Notes: generated from the letters alone by a model not told the origin. DNA of 64,000 nucleotides from Manihot esculenta (GCF_001659605.2 NC_035178.2:9866062-9930061), one strand, 5' to 3'; positions 22,043-35,055 are shown, counted from the first letter of the stretch. A program made the numbers and translations.

Positions 22043-25000
22043 TTAAGCAGAAGCAGCCTTTTTCTGCTGGAAAATGACAGCGTAGATAGGGACAATGACA
22101 CCAATGCTGAAGACAGTAAAGACAGCAAGAGGCATTTTAATCTTCTGATGTTTCATTCTGTCCAAGTTGTACATGTGCTTTGCATGAAGGTAGAATGGTT
22201 CATCATGGCCATGTGCATGACCTCCTCCCATCCTCTTTGCTCCTGTTGAGTGGAAGCCTCTGTTCACTGTCACAGGAAGCCACGAGTAATTCTATTAGTT
22301 CAAATCTAATTCGATAAGGGAATTTCTGATATAGAAGACCATTAGAACCACTTAACAGGGGTAGTCAAACTAGTTCATTCTTGTTCTAGATTAAAATTTT
22401 TTAAAAAAAAAAACTCAGCTTAGTTAAACCAGTTCATTCTCGTTCCTAAATAGTTGGTATTCTCAATTTTTGGAACGAGAAAAAAAGGGAAAAAGCTTCA
22501 TTACCTAGTAGGATATTCAACGGTTCTATTTTTCTTTTTCTTTTTCTTTTTTTTTTTTTTTTTGGGGGGTGGGGGGGGGGGGGGGACTTTAAGTTGGACT
22601 CGAACTTGACACTCACAAGCCTAGAGACAACTCTAGTATCAGTGAGCAAAAAAGCTTGTTAGCCGAATATTTCACATCTCTAAAAAGCATTTTGAAGCAA
22701 CCTCAAGAAACTACTGCCATAAGAACCTGTATCGCAAGGGGGTTTCTAAATCCTAGTATCAATGACTAAGCAGGCTAGAAAAACTCATCCAAATAAAACA
22801 CCTGACCCCTTGAAGACATGATCTTAATCTGACAAATGCAAATATTAGATAGCCTCTCAAAAAGGGAAGGGCAAAAAATGAAAGAGCTAAAAAAACCATA
22901 GAGGAAAAGAAGTCATAATTCACCAAAGAAAATACTCAACCAGAGTTCTTTCAGAGATTAACTCAAGGATAAGAATTACAATTTTAACTGGATTCTTGCT
23001 CACATCAATCGCAATTTCAAATCCATCTATGTAGCATCTGCCAACTAAACTTCAGTAGTGCTTGAAGCATTTATAATACATCCAGCAGGAAACATAAGAC
23101 ATATAAAAAGAGCACAAGAATGCTACATATTCACAGAACACAATCATTCGGACAAAATCCAGTTCTATAAAAGCAGTAGGTTGCAACTACCCCAGCCCCC
23201 TCCTTTTTTCAATATAAGAGACTTAGATTAAAATGTTACAAAAGGGTCCTCACCCTATTTACAAACAAAAGTTCATGTACAGGATGAAAATTTTATTATC
23301 CTCAACTTCTAGCAAATTTTGAAATCCATAAAATCTGCAAAAATCCCTTCATGTCCTAAAAATAAGTACAGAGCCTATACCAACAGGGGAGTGGATGACA
23401 CTGATCCCCTCAAAGTCAACTACAGCTTTGCATTTCCGATTATAGGTTATAACAAATTAAAATTATTTATCTCTCCTTGCGTCTTGCCTAATTTCACCTC
23501 ATTTAATAAGTTTAATGAATTTCAAATATTTACAATCGCTGCAATATACATATTTACAATAATGACATCGGGTAATACTCAAGTAACATGTTTGTTTTTG
23601 AGAATTATGAATATTTATATAATTGATATATAACGAAACAAATTTTTTATTTCCGCATTAATTAAAACCATTATTAATAAAAATGAAGTTTTGCTATTAA
23701 TTTATTAACTTTAATTATTAAATGTTGAAATGTAGATATTAAGTTTTGTTTTTGCTTTTAAATTATTAACAATTTAACTTTAATACTAAAAGTTTCAAAA
23801 ATAAATCTCAAGGTTTATTGAAAATATTAAAATAATAAATTATATATTTCTTAAATTTTTAGGGTATAACATGTGTTTACTGTAAATATGTTCTTAGTAG
23901 TATAAACATTTTAAATTTATTAAACATTAATTAGAAAGAGTGAAATTAGGAGAGATGTGAGTAGAGAAATTTTTTTAATTTTTATTTTTAATAACCTATA
24001 AACTTATAATTACATATGATATATATGTTAGGTTTACTTAAATTTGATGAAAGTTCCATGAAAAACATTGAAGTGAAAAACCATAAAAGTTGAGTGATTA
24101 TTAATGAAAATTAACCTTTATTAATCTGGAAATCTATAGTATCCACTTACATGGTTTTAATGATATTAAAAATCAAATTGAGAGAGTTTTAAGAACAGAA
24201 TTAAAGTTGAGTGATAATGTTGAAAATAATATCTAAAGTTGAGTGATTGTGAGCGACAATTAGCCTTTTTAATTCCAGAGCAATTATTAATATTATAGCA
24301 TAAATTAAATAAAAGAATATGTAACTCTGAACATGTATAATATCTAGAACTACCTACTGAACCAGCATAAAAGCTAGATTAAAATCATTTGCCATAGATA
24401 ATCTTCATAAAAGCATTATAACATAATTCCACGACACATGTTAACATCAAGGAAAACTTGCTTCCAGAGAACTCTCGCTACCATAATAACATTAAGGTAT
24501 AAAAGGAAAAAATGTATAAACATTATCGTATAATGTAACTTTTAATTATAGCTGATTCTGTATACACAAATAACAAGGGGTGTGTTCTGCGGGCACCAGA
24601 ACAATTATTGGATGACATGATCATAAATTAGTTGCAACAGAATTTTAGTTGGGTAAAAAATGCGGGCGTGCTAATATGCATTCAATAACTTATGCTGCCC
24701 AAACAATCCATCTATCACTTTCTATAAAGATCTTTTAGTTTGCATATCTCCAATCCTGTGACATTGGAATTTAAAGAGGAAAGGATTAATGCTTTTGGAT
24801 TCAGTAGGATTTCTGCATGTTAAGTTTCACAAACACCATTTGATGTTCTATTGACAGAAATAAAAAGAACAAGCTTGCAAGACTTTTCTAGCAGCATAGG
24901 GTTCAAGTTAACCAGATATCGTTCAGATGGGAAATTGCTCAAAATGAGATACAATCAAAATATTAATAGCAACCATGGCTTTACTGCACTACTAACATTT

Positions 25001-25900
25001 AGGAGATGGCCAATAATTCTGTATTTATTAAAATATGTGATTATGGTTTTTTTTTTTTTCAGAACAGATATTATTTTTTAATTAATTTTTAAAATTTTTA
25101 TCGAATCTTACTATTCTATTCGATTCTCTATTCCTAATTCACAACATGAACATTTCAATTCCGAGATTTGACAACCATGACAACTATGGTTGGTTGTGGG
25201 GTGTGCAGTGAACAGTACTCCCTTTCTATCAACCATTACATTTCATAAAATAATAATAATAGTAATGATAACTTTTGGGTCCTACATGATTGTGAGAGGT
25301 GGTACCCTATTTTAACTGCAGCAGGTACACTATTGTTCCTTTTCTATCATATGGATGAACCATTAAGGCATTACATTTCATCAGAGAAAAAAATTGGAAT
25401 AAAGAGTCCAAAACAGGTTAATTACACCTACCGTTATAATGCATCAAACTAATACTAAAGACGGGGCCAAAAAAGGAACTGGAAAATGACATATTTTGGA
25501 GATTGTAGCCATGTTAAAAAGAGTTCAATTTTAGCTGCAATTTCTAATCATTTCTATTATGGCTACAATAAGAACCTAATCAAACCGAACTCGCCAATTA
25601 AAAACGAATCACAGTAGCATTAACTTTTCTGTTCCACCAAACATCATTTTACTTCAACCTGCTGGCTGACAACTTCTTAAATCTCAATCTCAGGATCGCA
25701 AATACTAATAATCATTTACCAGATTAAACAAAAAAATCAATTCAAATCGTAACTCCACTTTCATCTCCCAATAGAAGAATTTAAAAAAGAAAAAAAAAAC
25801 TCAAGATTGGAGTTCGAGAGAACCGACCTGACTTAAAGAAACAAGAATCAGCAGCGGATAATAACTTGGAGGCAGATCTGACACTGTTGTTCAACGCCAT
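22043..25900 (-). CDS. Plant complex IV subunit 7c-like mitochondrial protein, At1g72020-type (98 aa, two exons)
   Basis: Exon 1 is 25828-25900 (starting MALNNSVRSASKLLSAA) and exon 2 is 22043-22266. The joint is AAGTCAG|gtcggt ... gtgacag|TGAACAG, which keeps the frame and yields 98 residues. The N-terminus is an amphipathic, Arg/Ser-rich mitochondrial presequence ending near FHSTGAKRMGGG. The mature part has a His-rich stretch (GGGHAHGHDEP), then HAKHMYNLDRMKHQKIKM and one membrane segment (LAVFTVFSIGVIVPIYAVIF), ending QQKKAASA. This matches the plant family typified by At1g72020, long called TonB-dependent heme receptor A-like and, as I recall, identified as a COX7c-like cytochrome oxidase subunit of the inner membrane. 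The family match is strong; the subunit name is less certain. The 3561-bp intron is far larger than the coding sequence. Confidence 0.85.
22267..25827 (-). other. 3.56-kb intron of the COX7c-like gene
   Basis: GT-AG borders on the minus strand (gtcggt at the 25827 end, gtgacag at the 22267 end). Apart from the SINE-like block I see only AT-rich sequence, with a small indication of repeats (AATAATAATAGTAATG at about 25250). Confidence 0.75.
22540..22660 (-). mobile_element. SINE-like insertion in the COX7c-like intron, with C-rich tail
   Basis: Read on the minus strand: TGCTCACTGATACTAGAG, then a B-box-like AGTTCGAGTCCAACTT, then a C tract of more than 20 bases broken by one A, then a long A/AAAAAG tail (plus strand 22526-22585). 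An RNA polymerase III B box followed by a homopolymer tail suggests a tRNA-derived SINE. No target duplication was identified. Confidence 0.45.
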
Positions 25901-26481
25901 TGGAGTTTAATCGGCTCTCGCACAAAATGAAAATGACTGGAGACAAGTTTTGGCTTTAGCCTTGGAACTGGGTTGTGAAGTTAGTTATGAAAGTATGGTT
26001 TTGCAGATGCGAATCCCGCGATAGCCGTTGTTGCAGTTTGGCATCAATGCTAAATTCCACATATAGTCCCTAAACTTAAATTATTATAACACTACCGTTA
26101 AATTATTTTAATTTATTTAATATATTCGATTTTAAATCGAATCAATCAAATCCTTGATATTTACTTATGAAATTGAGACATTTTCTATTTTTTTTTTTTA
26201 AAAAAAAAAACTTATCCGGCTCCATTGCTTATGAACTAGAAATATAGGAATATATCATTTTATAAAATAAAATGAGGTGAGACTCTTTTATAATATAAAA
26301 TTAGATGAGATTTACATTCATGTATTTTTAATTTATAATAAAATAAATTTATTTAAAAATATTTAAATTAAAATAAATTATTCTTAAATTATTAAATTTT
26401 TATAAAACTAATTAATTTATATATATATATATATATTTAAAATCACTTATTTCACGTGTATAGTATTTAATATTACAATTT

Positions 26482-26547
<66 letters not shown>

Positions 26548-28320
26548 AATTAAAATTAAAATAAATTGAGTAATTATTTATTTAGTATGAATGTTAAAAT
26601 TAGTGATAAGACATTTTTCTCTTTTGAGATTTTAATTTTCATTAATAAAAATAAATACTCACCGGAAGGCATGTCACTATTATATTCTTATTATTAGCAT
26701 GTGACATTTTAATTTTTTATAATTTTTTAATATAATATATTAATTATAATAAAATAAAAATTTTAAAAAATTATAATTAATATTATTAATTAATTGATAC
26801 TATATGTTTCCATCCCTTTAAGTGAATAATAGCAAATATACAAGAGATTGTTAAGTGTATAACTAACCCTAATTAATTATATCATATGACATAAATTTAT
26901 AATTTTTTATATATTTACAATTTTATTTTTATATAAAATAATAATTAATATATATTAAATAAAATTTATTACTTTTATCAATATTATTAATATATAACTT
27001 TTTAATTTTCTATTTTTTTATATAATAAGTAAAATTTATTATATTGATTATTATTTAACTTTTGCTTTCCTACTATTTTTAATATAATATATTATTGATA
27101 TTGTAATAAAAAATTTATTATATTTTATTATTAAAAAATTATTATATTTTTAATTTTAATAATAAATATAATGTTCAAAATATATTTATAAAAATTGAAT
27201 GTATTTAATATTTTATGTAAAGAATAATAAATACATAAAAAATTGTCAAGTGTATAAGCATAAATTTATAATTTTTTATTTTCATTTATATAAAATAATA
27301 ATTAATATATATGTTAAATGCAATTTATTATTTTTATTATCACTATTATTATATATATATTTTTTAATTTTCTACTTTTTGATTGTTATTAACTTTTTAA
27401 TTCCTTTTACTTTTTAATATAATATATTATTGATATTATAATAAAAGTTTTATTATTAAAAAATTATTGTATTTTTTATTCTAATAATAAATATAATATT
27501 AAAAATATATTTTTTTAAAACAGAATATTAAAAATATATTTATAAAAATTAAGTAACTACTATGTAAAAAAATATTTAAACAATAAAAATAAATTATTGT
27601 CAATATATATGTAAAAGTTCATAGTAAAATATTATATAAAATGTTTTTTCTATTTCACAATTTTATTGATTTGATAATTTTAAAATCATATCTAATATAA
27701 TCTAATTAATAAATATTATATATTTTTATTTTTTAATATGAATAATTATATAGAATAAATATACATAATCGATTAAAATTATTATAAAAAATATTAATTA
27801 TAATAAAATATAAATAATTTAAAAATTAATAAAATTAATTACATAAAATATCATCAAATTCAAATTTTATTCAATTTAAATAATTTATAAAAAAATAAAT
27901 AAATATAAATAATTAAAATATAATAAAAATTAAAATAGTATTTATAATATTTTAAAATCAACATTGCAAATTTGATAGTAAGTATATAGTTTTTCGAATG
28001 GAATCTGTTATTAAATATTAATAATATATGATAGTAAGTATTAAAATTTTTTATTTTTTTATATAATTAAATTTATTAATGCATGATTTTATAATTGATT
28101 AATATTTGAAATCTTTAAATTTTTTCTTTAAAATTAGAAATTATGCCTATTAGTTGAATTTCTAATTTTCCTTCTTAATTATCTTTTTTTTTATATAAAA
28201 ATAGATTTCATATAAAATATTCTAATACCCGTTCAATGCGTGAGCGAATGACTAGTTTTCTATTTTTTAATTGATATTCACTAAAATATCTAATATTAAT
28301 ATTACCGAACAGTTTTTAAA
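25901..28320. other. Very AT-rich intergenic DNA with a TA microsatellite
   Basis: The first 150 bp or so should contain the promoter of the minus-strand COX7c-like gene. The rest, to about 28250, is almost pure A and T with no credible gene. Confidence 0.6.
26486..26544. repeat. (TA)n microsatellite
   Basis: About 29 uninterrupted TA units. A shorter TA run precedes it at about 26418-26436. Confidence 0.9.
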
Positions 28321-28666
28321 TTCGGAAGGTGCTTGCAGAGATAAGAGCCTTGATATCACCAACTCACTAATCACATCTTTCATTCTCATTCTTTCTCCTT
28401 GTTGTTCCATTGAACATGCAATTCCAATTCTCAGCACAGAGAGGATGCAATCTTTGAATCTCCCTCCTCCATCTTCAAGTTCATAAATCTTGGATCCACA
28501 ATGTCCATCACTCTACAAGGCAAATATTGCTTAACGAAAGTATGAAGATTTAGCTCATCTCTAAAATATTCATCAGTTGGCTTCTTTCCGGTAAACATTT
28601 TCAGTCAAACAATCCTACAGCTGTATACATCTCCTTCTGTAGAAACTGGGTAACCCATGCCATACT
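28321..28666 (-). pseudogene. Fragment of an LRR-XII receptor kinase (last exon)
   Basis: The minus strand encodes the end of a kinase domain very like the last exon of the receptor kinase at 40745-41139. It has EYGMGYPVSTEGDVYS, then FTGKKPTDEYFRDELNLHTF, RVMDIVDP and SLC/ELELHVQWN in shifted frames, with several stops. It begins after an intron-like TTTGTAG (plus-strand 28667-28673), the same exon border as in the larger copy. No LRR or N-lobe sequence is seen upstream. It is a degraded, isolated exon from a duplicated relative, about 12 kb away and in opposite orientation. Confidence 0.8.
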
Positions 28667-28679
28667 CTACAAATACACA

Positions 28680-29559
28680 ATATGAGAAAGCTCTCTAATT
28701 AAAAATAAGAAATATTTATTATTTAATTTATATGATATGGAAAAACTCATTAGTTGATAATTCAAATTTAAAAAAATATATTAATACGTATCTGAAATTT
28801 AAAAAAATCTACTAATTAGTCATTAATCCATATAATATGAAAAAATTCATTAGTTGATCTCTCGATTTTATAAAAATTTTCACTAATTAGTTTTTATAAA
28901 AAAAATATTTGTCTTTTTTTCGATATGTAAAATTAAAATTAACCGACTAATTAGTAGATATTTTAAAAATTTAAAAATATTTTAATAAATTTTTTAAAAT
29001 TAAAAACCAATTAATGAATTTTTATGTACTATGTAAACTAAATAGTGATTTTTCCAAGCAATTGTATAACTTTTTAAAGAAAATTAAGGGGTGGAGCGAA
29101 GAAGCATGTACCGTTAATATTATTATTCATTGGTACTATTCATTAACACTTTTCTTTTTATTTTTTTTTTGGCAATGTTCGACAACCACGCTGGTTCTTT
29201 TGTGTCACCTCTGCCTTATATTCGCAGTCCTGTGTGTTATTTTGTTTTATTTTTGGCGCCTTTATCTTGGCAGTACTTTGGAGTTATGGGGTTTGTGGCT
29301 TATCAATCTACCTTGGATGTTGTTTTGATTCTTGATCCTTTATTTAAGAAGATTAGTCGACTTTGATTTTGAATATGGTTCAATAAAGGGTTTCTATTAT
29401 ATTCTTTTGTCTTGTTAAATAGCAATCACATATGAGAAACATATTTTAGTATGTACAAAAAAATTTGTTCATTTCTCTTAATATAAAGAGTTATTAAGGC
29501 TCACCAATTCTTCTATTACTGCTATTAGTAATTCGTGTACATCCATCTCTTGTCTTGCC
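28680..29559. other. AT-rich intergenic, probable worn repeat
   Basis: Repeats of CTAATTAGT and AAAATTCATTAGTTGAT at 28740-29000 suggest an old MITE-like or LTR-derived repeat; similar AT-rich text recurs at 35110-35350. Open frames at 29014-29366 show no recognisable domain. Confidence 0.4.
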
Positions 29560-30900
29560 TCTACTTCTACTTGGATTATTAATTATGGTACAATAGATCA
29601 TATGACAGGTAATCTAGTCTCTTGTCTGTTTTTCAATCTCATACAACTACTCTGTTATTTTAACTAATAATCTACCTCTTATTTCGTAGGTTTTGGGATT
29701 GCAAACTCTATACCATTTGTCTCTTTGTCATTTGTTCTATATTTACCATAACTTTCTGTCAATAAACTTACTCGAAACTTAAATTTTTGTGTCTCACTCT
29801 TTCTTAATCATTATGCTTTTTAAGATCTTACAATTAAGCAGATCATTAGTTAGTCTCTATGTTCTGAATCGACGGGTACTAAGATCTCTCATATATCCTA
29901 GCATCTAAACTCCATTTAAAATTCATTGTCGATTATGATATCATCTCTTATATGTCTTGATGCTTTTTAAGATCTTACAATTAAGCAGATCATTAGTTAG
30001 TCTCTATGTTCTGAATCGACGGGTACTAAGATCTCTCATATATCCTAGCATCTAAACTCCATTTAAAATTCATTGTCGATTATGATATCATCTCTTATAT
30101 GTCTTGAAGAAATTGTATCCCTGGTTTAAATATTGTCAACTTTAGAATGCGAATCATGTCAGTTTGCTAAACGTTGTTGTTTACATTCTATTAGTTTACA
30201 TTCTATTACTAGTATCACCTCCTTTTGAGCTAGTATATTTGATGTTTGGGATCCATGTCTTATTGTTTTTAAACTTAGATTTAAGTATTTTGTTATCTTT
30301 GTTAATGATTACTCTTGTGTTACCTCGTTATATTTGATGAAGAGTGCTTCAGAGTTATTTTCCATCTTTTGTGCCTTTTGTTCTGAAATTAAAACTCAAT
30401 TCAAATATTCTTGTGTAAGTATTACGAAGTGAAATGCCAAAGAATATTTTTCAGTAAATTTTAGACCTTCATGTCACAAAATAAAATTTTTCATTAGTTT
30501 TCTTGTGTGGATATGGTATTACCGAACAAAAATCAGCATCTTTTTAAGGTAGCTCAAACCTTTCCGTTTCAAATAAAAGTTCTAAAAGAATTATGGGCTG
30601 ATACAGATTCTACAGCTTGATGTTTAATTAATGGATGCCATCTTCTATTCTATACAGTGATATTCTTCATTGGTCTTCTTACGCCTATCGATGTTACATT
30701 CTTTTAGTCTATCCCTTTTTCTTCTCTATCTCCCATTTATGAAAGTCCATAGGAGGAAGATAGTTTACTAGAATATTCTTATATTATGTTAAATAAGTGT
30801 TTACTCCTTAACTTCCTATAGGTCTCTCTAATCTAGTGACTATTTGTCCTCCTGTTGTTCATGTTTATTCTAGAAGATTGGAGACTCTTGACTCAGGCCA
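29560..30900 (+). mobile_element. Dead Ty1/copia remnant (protease to integrase)
   Basis: TGG at 29572 opens WIINYGTIDHMTG, the degenerate form of the copia protease motif (normally with D-S-G). Integrase pieces follow in several frames: ELVYLMFGIHVL-like text from about 30226, FVIFVNDYSCV-like text at about 30280, SASELFSIFCAFCSEIKTQF at about 30345, and a NGVAERKNRHLL-like region at about 30520 followed by FPFQIKVLKELWADT. Stops, indels and an internal tandem duplication show it is inactive. No LTRs were found. Confidence 0.8.
29814..30107 (+). repeat. Perfect 147-bp tandem duplication inside the copia remnant
   Basis: 29814-29960 and 29961-30107 read as identical by eye, each starting TGCTTTTTAAGATC and ending TATGTCTTGA. 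Identity against a degraded background means the duplication is much younger than the element. Confidence 0.9.
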
Positions 30901-32700
30901 TTGAGCAAGATAAAGATAAAAAGCCGAAAAATCTAAATATTGTATATAATATTTAAATTTAAGACAATTAATTAAAAAAAAAAAAGAAACGTTCATATTA
31001 TCTCTCAAATATCAATGTATGATATTAGCATAATTCAAAATCTACCTTTGAATATTCTCTTCCACATCTTAATGTAAGGTATCCAGTATTGTGTCTTTTT
31101 TCTAAATGTTAAGATTGTTAGTCATGGTTTTGTTCCACGAGTATGTATAAATTAAATGAGGTCTTTAGACATGGTGGAGAAAAATGGGTTAATAATTAGA
31201 AAAAGTTGACAAGCACACCTAGCTAGTACAATGCACATAACCAGCCCTTTCCCACTCATTCTCACTCATAAGTCATAACTGCAATTGGAAACTCGCACCA
31301 TCTACCCACTAGACCTTTGGTCCGTATTTATGGTTGGACCGATTTTGGTTTTAAAATTTTTTAAATAAAAAAGATTTTAGTTTAAAATTTTATTTTTTTA
31401 TATTATCTGTTATTTTGAAAATTTCAAGATAACATTAATTTTTATTTTTTATATATATTTTTACTAATTTTAAATTATTTAAAATTAATATGAGAAAAAA
31501 GTATGATCATAAGTATTAGATAAATTATTATAACTTTTCTAAAATTAAGATTATTAATTTGGGTAAACAAATTTGAAGTCTATATATGTGGGATAGAAGT
31601 ATTAATTCATATTATAAATGTTATGATAAACAAGGTAAATCTTTTGAGAATCACAGCTAAAATAAAATATTTATTCTATATATATGGAGACTCGCTTCTG
31701 AGTGACAGATCTAAGGACGAGATGAAAGAGATTAATTCTCTAAAATTTTAATTTTTAAATGAGATTACAACTTAATTTTAATATATCAATATATTTAACA
31801 GGAAATAAAAAAAATTAAAAAAGAAAAAGTTGGGAAGGCGATGTCCTCTGGCCGCTAAAGTCCGCCGGTGGACTTGCCTTGCTTCTGCTACCGTGTAGAC
31901 CAAGACACTGTTCTTGTATTCCATGGCCATTAAAGTGAGCCCAATTTTTGGGCTAGACTATTTTTATTTTTTTAATTACTATTTAATTTTTATATTATGA
32001 AAAAAATTACTGTTTTTATTTTAAAAAATATATTAAAATATCCATAATGATGCATGAGATTCAATAATGAGTTTAGACTCATATATTTTTTTGTAAGCTT
32101 GATTTCTCTTTCTCATTCGTTTTCTTTTATTCTCTTTTTTTTAATCTTTTTGGAACGTGTACCATCGTTATTTATCCGTATTCTTTTGTCATATTCATGC
32201 TAGCAGTACGTACGGATATATTGTATTTTTTTCTCTCGTCAGGCGACCGTTTAATTTTATCCGGTACCACTTGAACATAATCCCGGGTATCGCGGGGTCT
32301 ACTTTTTCACGGAGGCTAACAACTATTTTGGGTTAAGATCCCGCAAGCAGGTTCAGGTCCAATCTGTCTTGCGTGAACAAGTAAAGCCACGTATTGGACC
32401 CTCGTTGAGCTCTAACCTAGTTCTTTTCATTTGGGCTGCCTCAAGCCTAGGCATCCGGAGTCCGACGGTCATCAAGTACCCTTTTACCCGCTCATTAATT
32501 ATTTCATGATTTATGAGAGATAAATTTCGAGATCCCAATTACTATCACACGGTTTTAGGAGGGTTTTGTCAAAACGTCCTTTTTTTGCCTTTTACAATTT
32601 CAAATTTTTGCTTTTGCTTTTGCTTTTGCTTTTGCTTGTTGCTCTTTCTCTTGCACCGCTTCTGCTATTTCACCCTCTCTCTTCCCTGTTATCTCGATTC
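30901..32700. other. Intergenic, no gene recognised
   Basis: AT-rich to about 31800. A slightly GC-richer stretch at 32220-32500 without a recognised domain is probably the leader or LTR edge of the broken transposon gene that follows. TTTTGC repeats ((TTTTGC)5) occur at about 32609-32638. Confidence 0.4.
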
Positions 32701-32729
32701 TCTGATCTGAGGTATGTTTTGCTCCTCTT

Positions 32730-35055
32730 ATGGCTTTTATTAGGATTCCTGAGGTGGGTGGTCTGACCTCTTCTGTCACTCCTTCCTTTTTTAACTATTT
32801 CTCTCACGACCTTGCTGATATCTCCATCTTTAGGATTAGGACACCCCTGCCTAATGAGTGCATCGTTCTTCCTAACCCACCGCTGGAAGGCTTGATAGAT
32901 GCTTAGCAGGGGCGCAGTTTGGTCTTTTTTGTCAAACAGCACGAAGTCGGTCTAACATTTTCTTTTACCCCTTTTTTCATCGAAGTCTTATGGCATTTTA
33001 GGGTGACCCCTAGAACGTTGTCCCCCAATTCTATCTTGTTCATGTATTGTTTTGAGTCTGTCTGCTTATGTTGGCATTTTGCCCCTTCCGTCAAATTATT
33101 TTGTACTTCCTTTCATTTAGTTAGGTCTAACCATGTGTTTTATTATTTTGACTCTCGAGTAGGGTTGTCTATATTTGCTGAGTATAAAGACTCAATTAAG
33201 GGTTGGGCAGAGAATTTTGTGGTCGTCGAGTTGAAGGAGAGCTCAGGAATTAGCTGGGATATTGACCTCTCCTAGGGGGAGGTGCTTCAGAGCTGTAATA
33301 AATTCCCTAGATTAAGCCTTATAGACTAGATATGCCTTATTCGACTGACCTCTATAAGAAAGAAATATGATGTTCAGAAGTATATGTTCATGTCCAACCT
33401 ATGGGATTGTCACCAAGCTGGTACTTTTAATTTTTTCTCTTGTGTTTTTCTTTTGTCATTTTGAGTCCTGATTTGAATTGGTTCTTCTTTTTCTACCTTC
33501 GACGTGCCAATGAGCAACATCAAGCTTCCCAAGAACTTCACCTATTTAGGGAAAGTATGAAAAATACATTGGCTGCATTCAAGGCTAACAAGTTCGTCGT
33601 CGATGTAGCTAAGGAAGTCTTCCAGGCTGCAACTCCAGTGTCATCAGCCCGCCCTCCTACTCACGCTGCTGCACCTTCATTAGCTTTGGTGCTAGTGTCA
33701 GGGGGTTCCCATTTTGCAGCCTCCAGGACGTTGGTCCCTCTCAAGGCTTCGGTCTTCTCTAAGGCTCTATCTACTCCAAAGGTTCCTAAGGAGCCTATCA
33801 TTGTCAATGAGTCACCAAAGAGCAGCTCAAAGGAAGGTACTAGGTCTCCTCCCTTGGACGTTTCTCTTATTAGGGTTGTGGGTGATAGGCAGGGCTTCCA
33901 AGCGTGTTAGAACTTCAGAACCCATGGAGGCAATCCTTTACCCTCCTATTGATAAAGGGAAGAAGGTGGTGGAGAACATGTCTTTTGCCCCTGATAATGA
34001 GTTGTTGAATGCTGCCGAGGTCAATGTTGAATCAACACTGGCCTCTGTAACAGAGATGTTGTACAACAAGATGTTTGATGGGGTTCTAGATGCCTCGAAC
34101 CCCTGTTTTTTGGCCCTTGTTAGCCGTTTGGCCTACGCCACTAAGCAATAGGCAGCCTTTAGCCCACGCTCAATAGAAGCTCTTGGGGATGATCTGAGAG
34201 AGATGCTCCTTATTGTAAGTTGCTTGTCTTTCTCGTCAATACTTTTAAATTTAAACTTTTTCTGACGTTATTTCTGTTTTGTGGCAGTCTTTTGGCATGT
34301 ACATAGAGATTGATGCCCATAATCGATCTCTTCAGGGCTCCATGGACCGTCATATTGAGGAGGCGCGTCGGGATGAGAATCTGCTTGCTACGGCTATGGC
34401 CCATGAACATATTATTAATCTCAAGGGGCAAGTTGCAGACCTCACTAAGCAATTGGAGGAGTTAGGAGAGGAGGTTGCAAAGTCGTCTCAATGGGCCTTC
34501 GCAGCGGAGTCTCAACAAGATGAAGCCCTCGCCCAATTGTCTGTTTTGGAGGAGACTCACCGTCAACGAGATGAAGCCTAGACTCAGCGTGATGAGACCT
34601 TGGCTCGTGCTATTATTCTTTAGCAGAAGCTCAATAAATACATTGATGACCTGAAAGGCATGACTTCGACAACAAATGAATCTTAACTTCAACAGCAGAT
34701 GAATCTTAACTTCAGTAGCAACAACTCTGCCAAGAGGTCTTTGCTCTGGAAGAGAGGTGTGCTTCTTTATTGAGGGATGTCAGGGCTGTAAAAAATAGAA
34801 TTCAGTAGGCCTGCGAAGAACGGCTGCTAGAGTACAAAGGCTTAAGGGAGCTGCAAGAGAAGATATACAGGGAAGCCTTCTGGATGTTTGCTTTGGGCTA
34901 CAACCAAGGCCTCACAGCTGCTCGTAATGCCCCCTCCGCTCTATTAGCTAACCTGCGAGCTCCTAAAGTCGACTCTGACAGCGAGGAGATCTGCTATGGA
35001 GAGGATGACAACCCCCTCCCCAAAAACCCCTTTCCTTTGCCTTTTACACAATAGG
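32730..35055 (+). pseudogene. Broken plant transposon gene with Transposase_28-like N-terminus and coiled coil
   Basis: From ATG at 32730 the frame gives MAFIRIPEVGGLTSSVTPSF and runs to an in-frame TAG at about 32904, then continues (FFVKQHEVGLTFSFTPFF, HFRVTPRTLSPNSILFMY) to a stop at 33275. This resembles the N-terminal region of plant proteins called putative gypsy-type transposon (PF04195 family). A Ser/Pro/Ala-rich middle lies at 33490-34150 across two frames. A charged coiled coil lies at 34280-34580 and continues through stops to about 35030. GTAAG/CAG borders at 34216-34288 suggest a small intron. No reverse transcriptase or integrase is near. Function of this family is unknown to me. 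Several stops make this copy dead. Confidence 0.55.

Noticed and set aside
27199..27417. 72-codon frame rich in Ile, Phe and Tyr
   Set aside because: Chance open frame in extreme AT-rich DNA, with no domain or codon bias.
29014..29366. Two overlapping frames of 104 and 78 codons
   Set aside because: No recognisable protein; two frames open at once in T-rich sequence beside a dead copia element.
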